From Tritrichomonas musculus (lineage: Eukaryota > Parabasalia > Tritrichomonadida > Tritrichomonadidae): a stretch of DNA of 64,000 nucleotides. This document shows positions 1 through 9,381 of the stretch, piece after piece. Within the stretch, counting starts at the first letter, position 1, and the number at the start of each line of letters is the position of its first letter. The position numbers and the translations under genes were made by a program. The stretch spans positions 1,798,001 through 1,862,000 of the forward strand of contig JAPFFF010000002.1 in assembly GCA_039105265.1 (NCBI GenBank). The letters run 5' to 3'. The notes below the pieces were generated by a model. The model had not been told where the DNA came from and did no database searches. It saw nothing but the letters and a program-made list of their open reading frames with translations.

Positions 1-1573
1 GGATATTCAACATGAAGAATGGGTTATATTATCACAACATTTGGAATGGATAGAAGGATGGAGAACACAAAACACCCCTGCTGTAAGAGCCCTGGTGACT
101 GCGCGAAATTCTTTCCATCAAGTTTTTGGAGACATTGTTTGGAATGAAGATAAAGGGCAATGGGTTTGGGAACCAAAAAATGAACCATCTCCACTCGCTC
201 TTCAGCGAGGATCTGCTTCGCAGCCAATGGCATTATCCAAAGAAGAAACAAAAGAAGTCAAAACAGATAATTCATCAGCAGTCGCGATACCCGATTTTGT
301 AAAAGGATTCGATAGATTCGAAGATGTCTTAAAATGTTATGGTGTGAAAATAACAGATGATAAGCCATCATTGGATGAAACAAAACCAGTACTTGGTAAA
401 TATGTTATCAAAGGTGATTTAGAAGTCAATGGTAAAATTCTTTGTGATTCTATTCCAAGTGGTGGAACATCAAGTGGAGGCAATAATTTCTTTACATTGA
501 AGGAATCAGACCAATTATATTTATATAGACCATCTGATGTGTATGAAGAATCTAATTATTATTGTATGAGATGGGATATTGACCCTGATTATGAGATACC
601 AATGAATATGGTATTTAGGTTTAAAGATTATTTATTTGGGAATTATTGGGAATTGAAATGGGATGGAAAAAATTGGATTGGAGATAACTGTATAAATAAT
701 ATACAAGCCAAGTTGTTCGAATCTAAAAATAAAACAGGTTCAATTGAGTTTATTGTTAAACATACTGACGTAATATCCAAATGTATTAAAGAAACTGTAT
801 ACCCTGATATGCCTGACGACCATTCATCGCTTAATTTTGCAGAAATACTTTACCCATATCTTACCAATTGGAGGGTGATAAAGAAAGATGGAACTGAGAC
901 GAATAAAAATATAACTATAAGTACAAATGACTATAGCTTTGAGAAATTTGATGAAGGTGGTGCGACTTTGGATAGAGCGTATATTTTGGTTGGTAGACCA
1001 GATGACGTTATTACTACAAACGCATTATATGTTCTTGTTGATTTAGATATCAATGGGGACATAACAACATTACAATGGGATTGCAATCAGGTAAACGCGG
1101 TATTAACAGGTTTTATGAATGTATATGGTAATAATCCATGCATCGAATTTTTTAAATATAGGCGAACAAAAAGGCATTCAATTAAAACCATTGAAGGATT
1201 TAACCATAAGAACATACGAATATACATGGAGAAAGAATTTTTTGTATTTGATGTTAAAGTTAATCCATTTAATATAATATTGCAAGAACAATTTTATGAA
1301 GTAGAACCAGACCCTAGAAAATGCACTACCATAACAACAGACTATAATATTTATTCATCAAAGATTATATGGGCTGATAATATTATGACAATGAGAAGAG
1401 ATTTAAATGTTCCATCCACAATCATCATGTATCCAATCATCATTTTGGAAGTCATATCCGTGTTCTTGCCATTGTGTATCGTATATATTCCAAGCTATAT
1501 ATCGGCCAAATATCCATTCAAAAAGTTCCATCCACAAAAAATTGAGAGGAAGGCATTCAAAAAGTTCCTTTAA
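1..1573 (+). pseudogene. fibre-like structural protein fragment of a Maverick
   Basis: The reading frame is open from the left window edge, so the start is missing. About 520 residues with no catalytic motifs. An internal KYVIKGDLEVNGKILCDS stretch resembles the beginning of the fibre gene of element E (YVIKGD), and the segment TDYNIYSSKIIWADNI near residue 435 matches the segment just inside the fibre gene of element B. Beyond about 1415 the homology stops and the frame runs into low-complexity DNA. Probably a Maverick spike or fibre gene remnant; to which element it belongs is not clear. A GC-rich hairpin pair lies at 194-223. Confidence 0.55.
194..223. repeat. GC-rich double hairpin within fibre-like gene
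   Basis: Two perfect small stem-loops in succession: CTCGCT-CTTC-AGCGAG (194-209) and CTGC-TTC-GCAG (213-223). Strikingly GC-rich against the surrounding AT-rich DNA, and in frame in the coding sequence. Same style as the hairpins at 2611, 12005, 19400 and 59592. Confidence 0.55.
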
Positions 1574-1601
1574 CAAAAAAATGTACATGACGAAAAACAA
1601 A

Positions 1602-1733
1602 AACATATACTTATCATACCACTTCACCAAAAATATACTTATCATATTACCAAAAATATACTTATCATACCACTTCAACAAAAATATACTTATCATATTA
1701 CCAAAAATATACTTATCATACCACTTCACCAAA
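1602..1733. repeat. tandem array with ATACTTATCATA units
   Basis: Five consecutive units share AATATACTTATCAT; they alternate between a form followed by ACCACTTCA and a form followed by ATTACCA, giving a higher-order unit of about 50 bp repeated two and a half times. Confidence 0.85.
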
Positions 1734-1936
1734 ATCATTTTTTTAATTTGCTTGATGATGAAAGGACACCTGGAATCAGATTTTTTTACCCATTTTTAGG
1801 TCCAAAATTTCAAGAATCAAATATTTTCAAAATATATTGATGAATATAAAATAGAAAGAAAAAAAATAATCTCTAGAGATTTTCATAAAAAGTGGGATCG
1901 TCCCAAAAATTTATGGGATAGAGGAAATTGAAAGAA

Positions 1937-2006
1937 TTCTCAATTATTATTTTTATTTTCAATGGGTTCTCAATTATAATTTTTATTTTCAATAGGTTCT
2001 CAATTA
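1937..2006. repeat. 30-bp tandem repeat
   Basis: Two full 30-bp units beginning TTCTCAATTATTATTT (1937-1966, 1967-1996) and the start of a third. Units differ at only two positions. Confidence 0.85.
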
Positions 2007-2218
2007 AATTTTTGATAATGAATTCAAAAAGTGAAAAAATTTTAGAGATATTTGAGCTGCCCAAGCAATATTTGGGAGACTCTAGGATAGCGTTGGGAGG
2101 TCCAAAGTTGTGATTGGGTGGTCCAAATATACATTGAGCGTCCCAAATACTGTGATAGGGAAGCCCAAAGAACATTTGCGAAGCCCAAAAATATAATTGG
2201 TTAACCCAAATACAAAAA

Positions 2219-2293
2219 ATTTTAGAAATAATAACGAACAAAGATTTTAGAAATAATAACGAACAAAGATTTTAGAAATAATAACGAACAAAG
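2219..2293. repeat. 25-bp tandem repeat, three identical units
   Basis: Three identical 25-bp units beginning ATTTTAGAAATAATAACG (2219-2243, 2244-2268, 2269-2293). Confidence 0.9.
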
Positions 2294-2610
2294 ATTTTAT
2301 TTTGAATATATTTTCAATTTTTGAATGCGTCCCATTTTTGTGATCCCATTTTTGGTTTCCTCAAACTTCTCAAAATAATATTCTCAAAAATAATTACAAT
2401 ATTTTTCGCATTCGATTTTTTCTATATATCTTTTTTCAAAAATGGGATCATTTTTGGGATCATATAAATAAAGATATTATATGAAATATATATCAAAATA
2501 GACATCTAAAGAATCAAAAACATGTCAAGTTTAGGGTGTTTTTCAACAATCCCATTTCTGTCCCAACGATCCCATTTCTGTCCCTTTTTTTTGGGACAGC
2601 ATTTTTGGCT

Positions 2611-2728
2611 TGCTTCGCAAGACCCAAGCTCGACTCGATTCGCTAGAAGCTCATCCGCATGGATGCGCAGAGGCTCGTACGACTCTGTCGCGGGACCATT
2701 TGGTCCTTCAGCTGACGCTGCTTGTGGT
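2611..2728. repeat. GC-rich palindrome cluster, copy 1
   Basis: Chain of short perfect hairpins in an AT-rich region: CTTGC-TTC-GCAAG, CATCC-GCAT-GGATG and GGACCA-TT-TGGTCC. Its last 63 bp (2666-2728) are identical to 3000-3062. Confidence 0.8.
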
Positions 2729-2982
2729 ACACTAATTTTATTTTTTATTTTTTCTCTACAGAAATGAATTGTGATGTGCCTATATTTGAACAAATAGAAG
2801 AATTAAAAACAGATTCAGCAGACATAAAAAATATATCCGCAAAGTTAATTATGATATGATAGGATATTATTGTGATCATGATATCTATCAAATGTCATGT
2901 TCAAGATGTGATGCTGCAAGAAGGAAATATAAATACAGTTTGTTCCAAATAGATAGAATGAGAGAAGAGCTAAAAGAACAAC

Positions 2983-3062
2983 AAGACCCAAGTTCGACTC
3001 GCAGAGGCTCGTACGACTCTGTCGCGGGACCATTTGGTCCTTCAGCTGACGCTGCTTGTGGT
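2983..3062. repeat. GC-rich palindrome cluster, copy 2
   Basis: Second copy of the block at 2611-2728. The last 63 bp are identical; relative to copy 1 it lacks a piece of about 29 bp that includes the CATCC/GGATG hairpin. Both copies have near-identical flanks (CAAGACCCAAG upstream, CACTAATTT downstream), so a larger unit was copied. Confidence 0.8.
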
Positions 3063-3071
3063 CCACTAATT

Positions 3072-3398
3072 TCACTTCACAACTTTTGGCGCATGATAAG
3101 AAATATATGTTCTGATAATATAAATCATTTCGTTAACATTACCAACAAAATATTCATTACCAATCCATGTTTTTCCATCTTTTGTTGTTGCTCTCTCATA
3201 ATTCTCTTCAAATATAGTTATTAATTCTTTTTCAACTTTAACTGAATCACTAACTGCTTCAACCAAATACACTTCACTATCTTTTGGATATTGTGTCATT
3301 CTGGTTGCAATTTTATTTGTTCTACCAATTTTATATACAGGTTGATTGGTGTAAGCAAATTCTCTCTCACGAATCAAATAGATGTATTCAACAGACAT
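3072..3398 (-). CDS. GIY-YIG-like endonuclease (T5orf172/MUG113 type)
   Basis: 108 residues. The start has YIYLIREREFAYTNQPVYKIG followed by a conserved Arg and a Tyr-Pro-Lys-Asp segment, the arrangement seen in T5orf172/MUG113-type GIY-YIG nucleases. In phages and large DNA viruses such small nucleases are often selfish homing enzymes. It is divergently transcribed from PolB with only 84 bp between the starts, so the two may share a promoter region. No counterpart was seen in elements D or E. Whether it is part of A or was added to it is open. Confidence 0.6.
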   Translation of the reverse strand: MSVEYIYLIREREFAYTNQPVYKIGRTNKIATRMTQYPKDSEVYLVEAVSDSVKVEKELITIFEENYERATTKDGKTWIGNEYFVGNVNEMIYIIRTYISYHAPKVVK

Positions 3399-3473
3399 TT
3401 CATACCAAGCAAATTATTTTTTCTGTTCAGTTATAATTTTTATAGCGTGATAATTTTTTTAGCTTTTTTAATT

Positions 3474-3480
3474 TCATTGT
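3474..3480 (+). promoter_or_regulatory. initiator-like TCATT before PolB
   Basis: TCATTGT lies two bases before the PolB start codon and fits the trichomonad initiator consensus TCAYW, which sits within about 20 nt of the start codon in that group. TTTTTATAGCGT 30 bp upstream recurs before the next gene (about 6655-6663). Confidence 0.45.
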
Positions 3481-3482
3481 AA

Positions 3483-6400
3483 ATGACTTACCTCTTTGAC
3501 ATCTCAGTTGACCTCTATTCTACTGCAAAAACTGAAGCCAGAAAAGAATACAAAGAAAGAATCAAAAATATTAAAGAGAAACCAAAATTTAAAAAACAGA
3601 TGAAGGAATTTATGCAAAAGGCAAATAAAGAAATTTCATTTGAAATAGACATTGGAGATAATGAAGATAAAAGATTAGCATTCACTGAGATGCTAAGGCA
3701 ATTACACAAGAAGAATAAAAAGAATGTAGTGGTAAAAAGTGAATCATTAGATGGTGAAGATTATAAATGGTTTACCATCTCATCAGCACGAAATATTGAC
3801 ACAACAATAGGACATATTTCTGGTACAATAGATTTAAATGATGATTGTTCTGATAATAATCCTTGGGTTGGTAATGTATTCATTCCAGCAAAATATCAAT
3901 TACTATTCATCAAAAACAAAAGGAAAGGGAAACAAACAACATTCACAATAGATAAGCAAGACAACAAAGGGAAATTATATGAAGAAGAAATAGAAATAGA
4001 TGAGGAATACAGAGAAAGTCCAGATGGTGGATTCTTTCCATATATTAATCTATATGATATAGACTTAACTAAATACCAAATATTCAAATCAGTGGAAAAA
4101 AATAACTACCAAGATAACTGTTTGGTTTATGCATGTATCCAATCAGGAGTGTTCACAAATGAAGAAATCAATCAGCTAAGATTCATGGTTAAAACAAGAA
4201 TGGTACCAAATAATTTAATCTGTGATATAGCAAAATATTTTAAGTGCCATTTCATTGTAAGACGGATAGATGAAGATTTAAATACTATACATCAACAGCA
4301 AATGAAAATAGATACAAGGAAAAAATCATGGGCTAAAGATTTTAACAGAACCGTCGACTTGTTATTATTCAAGAACCATTACATGATTAACAAACCAGTA
4401 GGAAATACAAAATTGATTACCATTCTGAGAAAGCTATTTAAAGATAATATGTTTAGAGAAATAAAAGCGTGTGAAATGAATATATTAGCAACAAATGAAT
4501 ACAATAGCCATTTAACAGATTATATAGATTTATCATATGACCCATCTCTTTGTTGTCAAAAGATAGATTCCACAGAACTGAAAAAAGAAAGAGAATGGTC
4601 TAAAATATACTATTCTGGTTTTGAAACAGATACAACATTATCACCACATAAACCATATTTGAATATTACTGTATTTAGAACAGGGAAATTAATTCACAAA
4701 CTTATTTTTGAGGGAGACCAAATTGCAGATAGACTGTTGAAATCACTTGATAACAATTCATTAACATACTTCCATAATTTAAAATATGATGCATGCTTCT
4801 TTATAAATACTCCTGGATGGGATGTACAGATAACAGAAAGGAGTGGAACCATTTTACAGATAGTAATGACAAAATATAAAGAGATTGAGGGTACTGATAA
4901 GAAAACAAAGAAGACCAGAAAGATGACAATAATAGAGAAGAGATTAACATTCCGCAATAGTTATTCCATTATTCCTGCTGCATTAGCATCTTTCGCTAAA
5001 ATGTTTCAGCTACCGGTCCACAAAGAAGTGATGGCATATAAATTGTACACTGGAAGAAACATAAAGAGGAAAAATGTATCAGCACTTGAATTCCAATTAC
5101 AATATTACTTGGAGAATAAAGATAAGAAAACACTACAACAAATAAAACAAGACTGGAAACAACTAATTGATAATGCACAATCTTGTGGAGCATACAATGA
5201 TTTAAATATTGATATAATGAAGTATGCTATTTATTACTGTAAACTAGATTGTATAGTATTGATGAAGGGTGTAGAGAAATTTAATAGAGACCTCATAGAA
5301 GTATTTAAACAGACAAAGACAGATATGTTGGACGTACATAATTTCATTTCCATATCTTCAATTGGTTATTATTATGCATACAGATTTGGATGCTTTGATG
5401 ATTGCTACCAGTTAAGTGGAAAACCACAGAATTTTATCCAGAGGTGTGTCTCTGGTGGAAGAACAATGACTGCTAACAATGAGAAACAATATGTTGAAGA
5501 GAGATTACAAGATTTTGATGCTGTATCTTTATATCCATCAGCAATGAGTATTATGTCTGGCGTGCCAAAAGGAATCCCAAAAGTAATCCCATCAGATATA
5601 TTAACAGAAGAGTTATTAGATTTTGACCAGTTATTTGCAGAAATAAATATTAAGAAAATAAAATGCAAATCATCTAGTCCATATAAATTTGGACAAGTAT
5701 TTAGTAGAAATGAACAGGGCTCAAAAATATTTACCAACAATCCAATGGACCATTATTATATTGATAAAAGGGCTTTCATGGATTTGATGGAGTTTTATGA
5801 TTTTGATTATGAGTTCATTCGAGGGTATTATTTTGATGAAGGATTTAATAACAAGATTAATATCTTCATCGAGAAATTATTTAATCTCAGGAGGAAATAT
5901 CAAGATGCCAACAATCCATTGCAACAAACTATTAAATTACTCTTGAATTCCATCTATGGTAAATCTATATTAAAAGCAACCACAACAGAAACAAAATGCA
6001 TTCCAAAAAATAAAGCCATCAAATATATTTGGAAGAATTATAATTATATCACGGAGATAATAGAAAATAAGTCAATTGATAATGTGTATGTTAAAAAAGT
6101 AAAGCCCATAAATAATCATTTCAATCTACCACATTTTGGTGCTAGCGTTTTGTCATGGAGTAAGCATTTGATGAATAGAGTTATAAGTTCAGCAGAGCAG
6201 AATGGAATAAATATTTATTATACAGATACTGATTCCATCCATGTTAAAGAAAGTGATGTACCAAGGATTGCTGAGGTGTTTAAGAAAAAATATGGAAAAG
6301 AATTAATTGGCAAAAAGATGACACAGTTCCATTGCGATTTTGATTCATTTAATGGTGCTGTTGGCGGTGTACATTCTAGAAAATTAATAGCACTTGGAAA

Positions 6401-6653
6401 GAAGAGCTATCTGGATATATTAGTTGATGAAAAAGGGAATGAAGGATTACATGTGCGATGTAAAGGAATACCAAAACAATGTATTCTCAACAAAGCAAAA
6501 CGAATGGGAATCACGGTTGAAGAATTATATGAAAGAATGTACCAGGGAGAGGAAATCATTTTTAATCTTTTAGATGGTGCCAATTGTTTTAGAAAATCAT
6601 CTTCGTATCAACAAATTAATTTGCCTGTGTTTGAACGAAGAATCAAATTTTAA
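3483..6653 (+). CDS. protein-primed family B DNA polymerase (pPolB), element A
   Basis: 1056 residues, the replicative polymerase of the element. The first 200 residues are lysine-rich and match the D fragment at 56119. Next comes an OTU-like segment: YQDNCLVYAC at about 209-218 and NHY at 298-300. The 3'-5' exonuclease follows, with FETDT near 380, HNLKYD near 430 and the YYCKLDC segment near 583. Palm motifs are DAVSLYPS (about 680), LLLNSIYG (about 820) and YTDTDS (about 915), typical of pPolB. Start chosen for the initiator motif two bases upstream. Confidence 0.93.
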   Translation: MTYLFDISVDLYSTAKTEARKEYKERIKNIKEKPKFKKQMKEFMQKANKEISFEIDIGDNEDKRLAFTEMLRQLHKKNKKNVVVKSESLDGEDYKWFTISSARNIDTTIGHISGTIDLNDDCSDNNPWVGNVFIPAKYQLLFIKNKRKGKQTTFTIDKQDNKGKLYEEEIEIDEEYRESPDGGFFPYINLYDIDLTKYQIFKSVEKNNYQDNCLVYACIQSGVFTNEEINQLRFMVKTRMVPNNLICDIAKYFKCHFIVRRIDEDLNTIHQQQMKIDTRKKSWAKDFNRTVDLLLFKNHYMINKPVGNTKLITILRKLFKDNMFREIKACEMNILATNEYNSHLTDYIDLSYDPSLCCQKIDSTELKKEREWSKIYYSGFETDTTLSPHKPYLNITVFRTGKLIHKLIFEGDQIADRLLKSLDNNSLTYFHNLKYDACFFINTPGWDVQITERSGTILQIVMTKYKEIEGTDKKTKKTRKMTIIEKRLTFRNSYSIIPAALASFAKMFQLPVHKEVMAYKLYTGRNIKRKNVSALEFQLQYYLENKDKKTLQQIKQDWKQLIDNAQSCGAYNDLNIDIMKYAIYYCKLDCIVLMKGVEKFNRDLIEVFKQTKTDMLDVHNFISISSIGYYYAYRFGCFDDCYQLSGKPQNFIQRCVSGGRTMTANNEKQYVEERLQDFDAVSLYPSAMSIMSGVPKGIPKVIPSDILTEELLDFDQLFAEINIKKIKCKSSSPYKFGQVFSRNEQGSKIFTNNPMDHYYIDKRAFMDLMEFYDFDYEFIRGYYFDEGFNNKINIFIEKLFNLRRKYQDANNPLQQTIKLLLNSIYGKSILKATTTETKCIPKNKAIKYIWKNYNYITEIIENKSIDNVYVKKVKPINNHFNLPHFGASVLSWSKHLMNRVISSAEQNGINIYYTDTDSIHVKESDVPRIAEVFKKKYGKELIGKKMTQFHCDFDSFNGAVGGVHSRKLIALGKKSYLDILVDEKGNEGLHVRCKGIPKQCILNKAKRMGITVEELYERMYQGEEIIFNLLDGANCFRKSSSYQQINLPVFERRIKF

Positions 6654-6700
6654 TTTTATAGCGTTTCATTATTTTTTTCGTAATTTTATTTCCTCATCAA

Positions 6701-7519
6701 ATGAACCAAGGAGTTGATTACGAAAAATTATTACAGGATGCTATCCATGAAATCCAAAAGCTCAGAGAAGAAAATGAAAAGCTGAAAGAAGAGATAAAAC
6801 AACTAAATGAGGCATTATATGAAAATGATGATTGGAATGCAGGCATAATATCAAATCTCAAGAATGAAATGAAGGAATTAAAAAAGAGGGTAGAAAATTT
6901 AGAGAATACAGTTGATTATGATGATACAGTATACCCAGAGGCAGAGACAGAAAAGGAGGCCCAATGGTTTGATTTGAAAACAGATGGTGATTATGAGATA
7001 AAAAATATATACCCCTATGATATTAGAAAAAAGAGTGATAAAAAATCTGCCACAGAGTGTGTTGATAAATGTAGTGGCTATATTAAAGTATCATTAAATC
7101 AAAAGTCACACCAAAAACACAGAATCATAGCACAACATTTCATTCCCAATCCAGACCACCTTCCAAAAGTAGACCATATAGACCACGATAGAACCAATTA
7201 TAATACAAAAAATTTAAGATGGGTGAGCACTAGTGATAACAATAAGAATAGATCATCAAGCAAAGGTGTTGTGTATGAATACGTAGATACAATACCAGAT
7301 GATGCTATGAAGGTGGACACTTATGGAAAACACACTTTTGATAACTATTTCTTTTATGACAATGTATTCTATTTCTACACTGGAATCAACTACAGAAAGC
7401 TATATATCAATGAAGACAAATGGGGAAATAAAAGAGTAAGTTTGATCAATGAAGAAGGCAAAAATGTTAATGTTTATTACAGTAAATTTAAGAGAGAACA
7501 CGATATACCAATCGAGTAA
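6701..7519 (+). CDS. coiled coil plus NUMOD4/HNH endonuclease
   Basis: 272 residues. Residues 10-70 are heptad-rich, Glu/Lys-rich coiled coil. The middle has a NUMOD4-like entry (WFDLKTDGDYEIKNIYPYDI) and a core HRIIAQHFIPNP...VDHIDHDRTNYN...NLRWVS...NNKN typical of HNH_3 homing-type nucleases. The carboxyl part (GVVYEYVDTIPDDA onward) is a family-specific domain shared with the genes at 9382 and 42886. It lies 47 bp after PolB, with a TATAGCGT word and a TCATC initiator-like site before the start. Confidence 0.8.
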   Translation: MNQGVDYEKLLQDAIHEIQKLREENEKLKEEIKQLNEALYENDDWNAGIISNLKNEMKELKKRVENLENTVDYDDTVYPEAETEKEAQWFDLKTDGDYEIKNIYPYDIRKKSDKKSATECVDKCSGYIKVSLNQKSHQKHRIIAQHFIPNPDHLPKVDHIDHDRTNYNTKNLRWVSTSDNNKNRSSSKGVVYEYVDTIPDDAMKVDTYGKHTFDNYFFYDNVFYFYTGINYRKLYINEDKWGNKRVSLINEEGKNVNVYYSKFKREHDIPIE

Positions 7520-7551
7520 GCAAAAAAATATTAAGATGATGAAATATTTTT

Positions 7552-7842
7552 TTATGCTTTGACCAATTGTGCTAACTTCTTTAATTCCTCTAGCTCTGCC
7601 TTCTTTCTTAACCTGTATTCTTTTTGTTGTTTTCTCCTGGCCTCCAGTCTTTCTTCCGCACTATTGTATTTGCTTTTTCTACCTCGCTTCTGTTTTTCAG
7701 GTGTTGGTTCAGTTTTGATTTCAGCTGGTGGCTCTCCCTCTAAAATATTTAACAAGTTCTCTTCTGATTTAGATTTGGATAGTTTCTTTACGATGTCTGT
7801 TTTGTTGAATTGTGTAAGATCTAAATTATTAGTCATTTCCAT
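7552..7842 (-). CDS. small basic bZIP/AT-hook-like protein
   Basis: 96 residues. The first part carries NLDLTQFNKTDIVKKLSKSK, shared with the D gene at 33241. The middle KRGRKSKY resembles an AT-hook, followed by EERLEARRKQQKEYRLRKK and a short leucine-containing helix, like a bZIP basic region. A DNA-binding or regulatory role is likely (inference). It converges with the HNH gene at 7519. Confidence 0.6.
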   Translation of the reverse strand: MEMTNNLDLTQFNKTDIVKKLSKSKSEENLLNILEGEPPAEIKTEPTPEKQKRGRKSKYNSAEERLEARRKQQKEYRLRKKAELEELKKLAQLVKA

Positions 7843-7872
7843 TGAAGAAAAAAATTAAAAAATAAAATGAAG

Positions 7873-8400
7873 CTACATATTAATACAGTATTTCAAACAT
7901 AGATGATATTTGTTAATTAATTCATTATATTCTCTATTGTATACTTGTTTGAAATCTGTGCATACCTCTCCGTTATCATTCACTATTTTAATATTTTCTA
8001 TCTTTCTAATTGGATTTGCTTTACCTGCACAACATCCTATATCTTCATCAAGGCCTACCTCAACTGATTCTGCTTTTATGATTGCTTTGATAATATTAGA
8101 CAAAGCTGTAGCCGGTACGATGATACAATTTTTGGAAACCAGATTAGATATCAAAGCCTTATCTTGATTCAACAATATATTGGCATATATTTCAAGGATG
8201 ACATATTTAACATCTTTTGCCTCATCCTCTGGATTTTCATCTAGTTCAACATTTCTTGTAATAACAATTTCTTCTTTCCCATCATCTCTTTTGTTAATGA
8301 TGATATTGTTATTGATATTTGATGTTGACTGTGCAGCTGCCTGTGGTTCTAATGATAAATTAGCATTTATTCCTTGATTATTTGCTCGTTTCTTAATCAT
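7873..8400 (-). CDS. conserved Maverick protein with DxGCC motif
   Basis: 175 residues, function unknown. Low-complexity start with SNINNNIIINKRDDGKEE, then a helical domain containing VILEIYANILLNQDKALI, DEDIGCCAGKANPIRKI and a YNREYNELI end. Relatives occur in D (32200), C (63701) and, more distantly, E (36927), always near the small conserved genes behind the capsid or ATPase. Conservation across both families suggests a structural or assembly role. Confidence 0.65.
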   Translation of the reverse strand: MIKKRANNQGINANLSLEPQAAAQSTSNINNNIIINKRDDGKEEIVITRNVELDENPEDEAKDVKYVILEIYANILLNQDKALISNLVSKNCIIVPATALSNIIKAIIKAESVEVGLDEDIGCCAGKANPIRKIENIKIVNDNGEVCTDFKQVYNREYNELINKYHLCLKYCINM

Positions 8401-8424
8401 TTCCTTTCCAAAAAAATCTTTTAT

Positions 8425-8853
8425 TTAATAGATAATATTCTCTATTTTAACTTTATGTTGCGGGCCATATTCAATTCTTCCAGTATTTCTTTTATCAGCT
8501 CTTCCCTGTATCTCCCCTAAATTTTCTGGCTTATTTAAATATGGTGGAAGGGTTGGTGCTTTGGGAGCCTTATCTTTTTTTAAATAATATCCTCCATCTG
8601 TAATGCCTACCGGTGGTTCATGTAATGGTTTTGTTCTATGTTGATTGCTCTTTGGTGGTCTCACAGGTTTATTTTCCATATATTTCATTGGAGGTCTATT
8701 GTAATATGGATTAAATGTAACAGCATATGTATTGTCATTAGAAAAGATACCAAAATGATTAAATCCAACTGTATGTTCAGTCTTGGTTCCTTCGTTAAAC
8801 ATTTCTCCTTCTGCTCCAATAATGGCTGAATTTGGATTTCTGTATTTATTCAT
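8425..8853 (-). CDS. conserved proline-rich Maverick protein
   Basis: 142 residues, function unknown. Conserved start IIGAEGEMFNEGTKTEH, core FNHFGIFSNDNTYAVTFNPY, then a proline-rich stretch with HEPPVGITDGGYY. Relatives at 31273 (D) and 63248 (C) in the same relative position. No signal peptide or membrane segment. Candidate minor virion protein (inference). Confidence 0.65.
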   Translation of the reverse strand: MNKYRNPNSAIIGAEGEMFNEGTKTEHTVGFNHFGIFSNDNTYAVTFNPYYNRPPMKYMENKPVRPPKSNQHRTKPLHEPPVGITDGGYYLKKDKAPKAPTLPPYLNKPENLGEIQGRADKRNTGRIEYGPQHKVKIENIIY

Positions 8854-8883
8854 TTCCTTTCCAAAAAAATTTTTTAATTCCCT

Positions 8884-9337
8884 TTACTCTAGAACTAACT
8901 CCTGATGCTCACCGATGAATAGGCTTGGGGATGTTAATTCATATTTCTCTCTCAGCTGACTAATTAATTCTTTCGTTTTGCTGGAAGCAAACTCAATGGA
9001 ATAATTGTAGAAATCATTTTCTTTATATTGTTGGGTTTTAATTATTGCCATTAACAAAGAATTCATTCATCTTGTAATTCAATCGACGTCTAGAATTTGT
9101 GCTGAGTATTACATGTTCTATTTCATATTCCTTAATCTTGTCAGGATATATTCTCCATGTTGTTTTATCACTCTTGAGTGAAATATAAATGACCTTCGCT
9201 AAATAATTATTTCGTGATAGTTGGATAGGATATTTATCACAGAGGATGGCAAAATTACATTCTTTGAAATCTTCTGGTTTATCAGCGAGGGAGATAATGT
9301 TGTTGATATAATCATAGACTTTAAATTGCTCTTGCAT
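8884..9337 (-). pseudogene. conserved VYDYIN-family protein, broken copy
   Basis: Copy in A of a family of about 150 residues found in every element with this region: 31732 (D), 35391 (E), 62773 (C). Shared marks are VYDYINNII, CNFAILCDKYPI, KVIYISLK, RRIYPDKI-like segments, SRRR, YYNYSI and a final FIGE...LVLE. Appears broken about once here. Function unknown. Confidence 0.65.
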
Positions 9338-9381
9338 TTCTGTAAAGATAAAATAATGAAAAAAATAATAACTTGACAAAA

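Larger units (their letters stand above)
1574..3071. other. repeat-rich AT stretch without a convincing gene
   Basis: About 1.5 kb between the fibre-like fragment and the GIY-YIG gene. It contains three clear tandem arrays (1602-1733, 1937-2006, 2219-2293), a run of degenerate CCCAAA-containing units (about 2090-2215), repeated GGGATC/GATCCCATTT words (2325-2600) and two copies of a GC-rich palindromic block. Two ATTCAAAAAGTTCC words just before it (1517-1570) resemble words found in the terminal regions of A and C, so the lost left end of A may be near here (inference). Confidence 0.6.

Noticed and set aside
1420-1573. Left terminus of element A at the ATTCAAAAAGTTCC words
   Set aside because: The words recall terminal regions of A and C, but AGTAGT tip, stem and target duplication are not present; left end remains unresolved.
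1602-2293. CRISPR array in the tandem repeats
   Set aside because: Units are head-to-tail repeats without unique spacers, in a eukaryotic virus-like context.
2522-2767. Small protein gene with serine-rich product
   Set aside because: The frame only spans the GC-rich palindrome block, which is repeated at 3000-3062; no homologue, composition explained by the repeat.
2764-2859. 31-codon reading frame starting MNCDVPIFEQ
   Set aside because: Could be a tiny coiled-coil gene, but no relative and no clear promoter; too weak to list.
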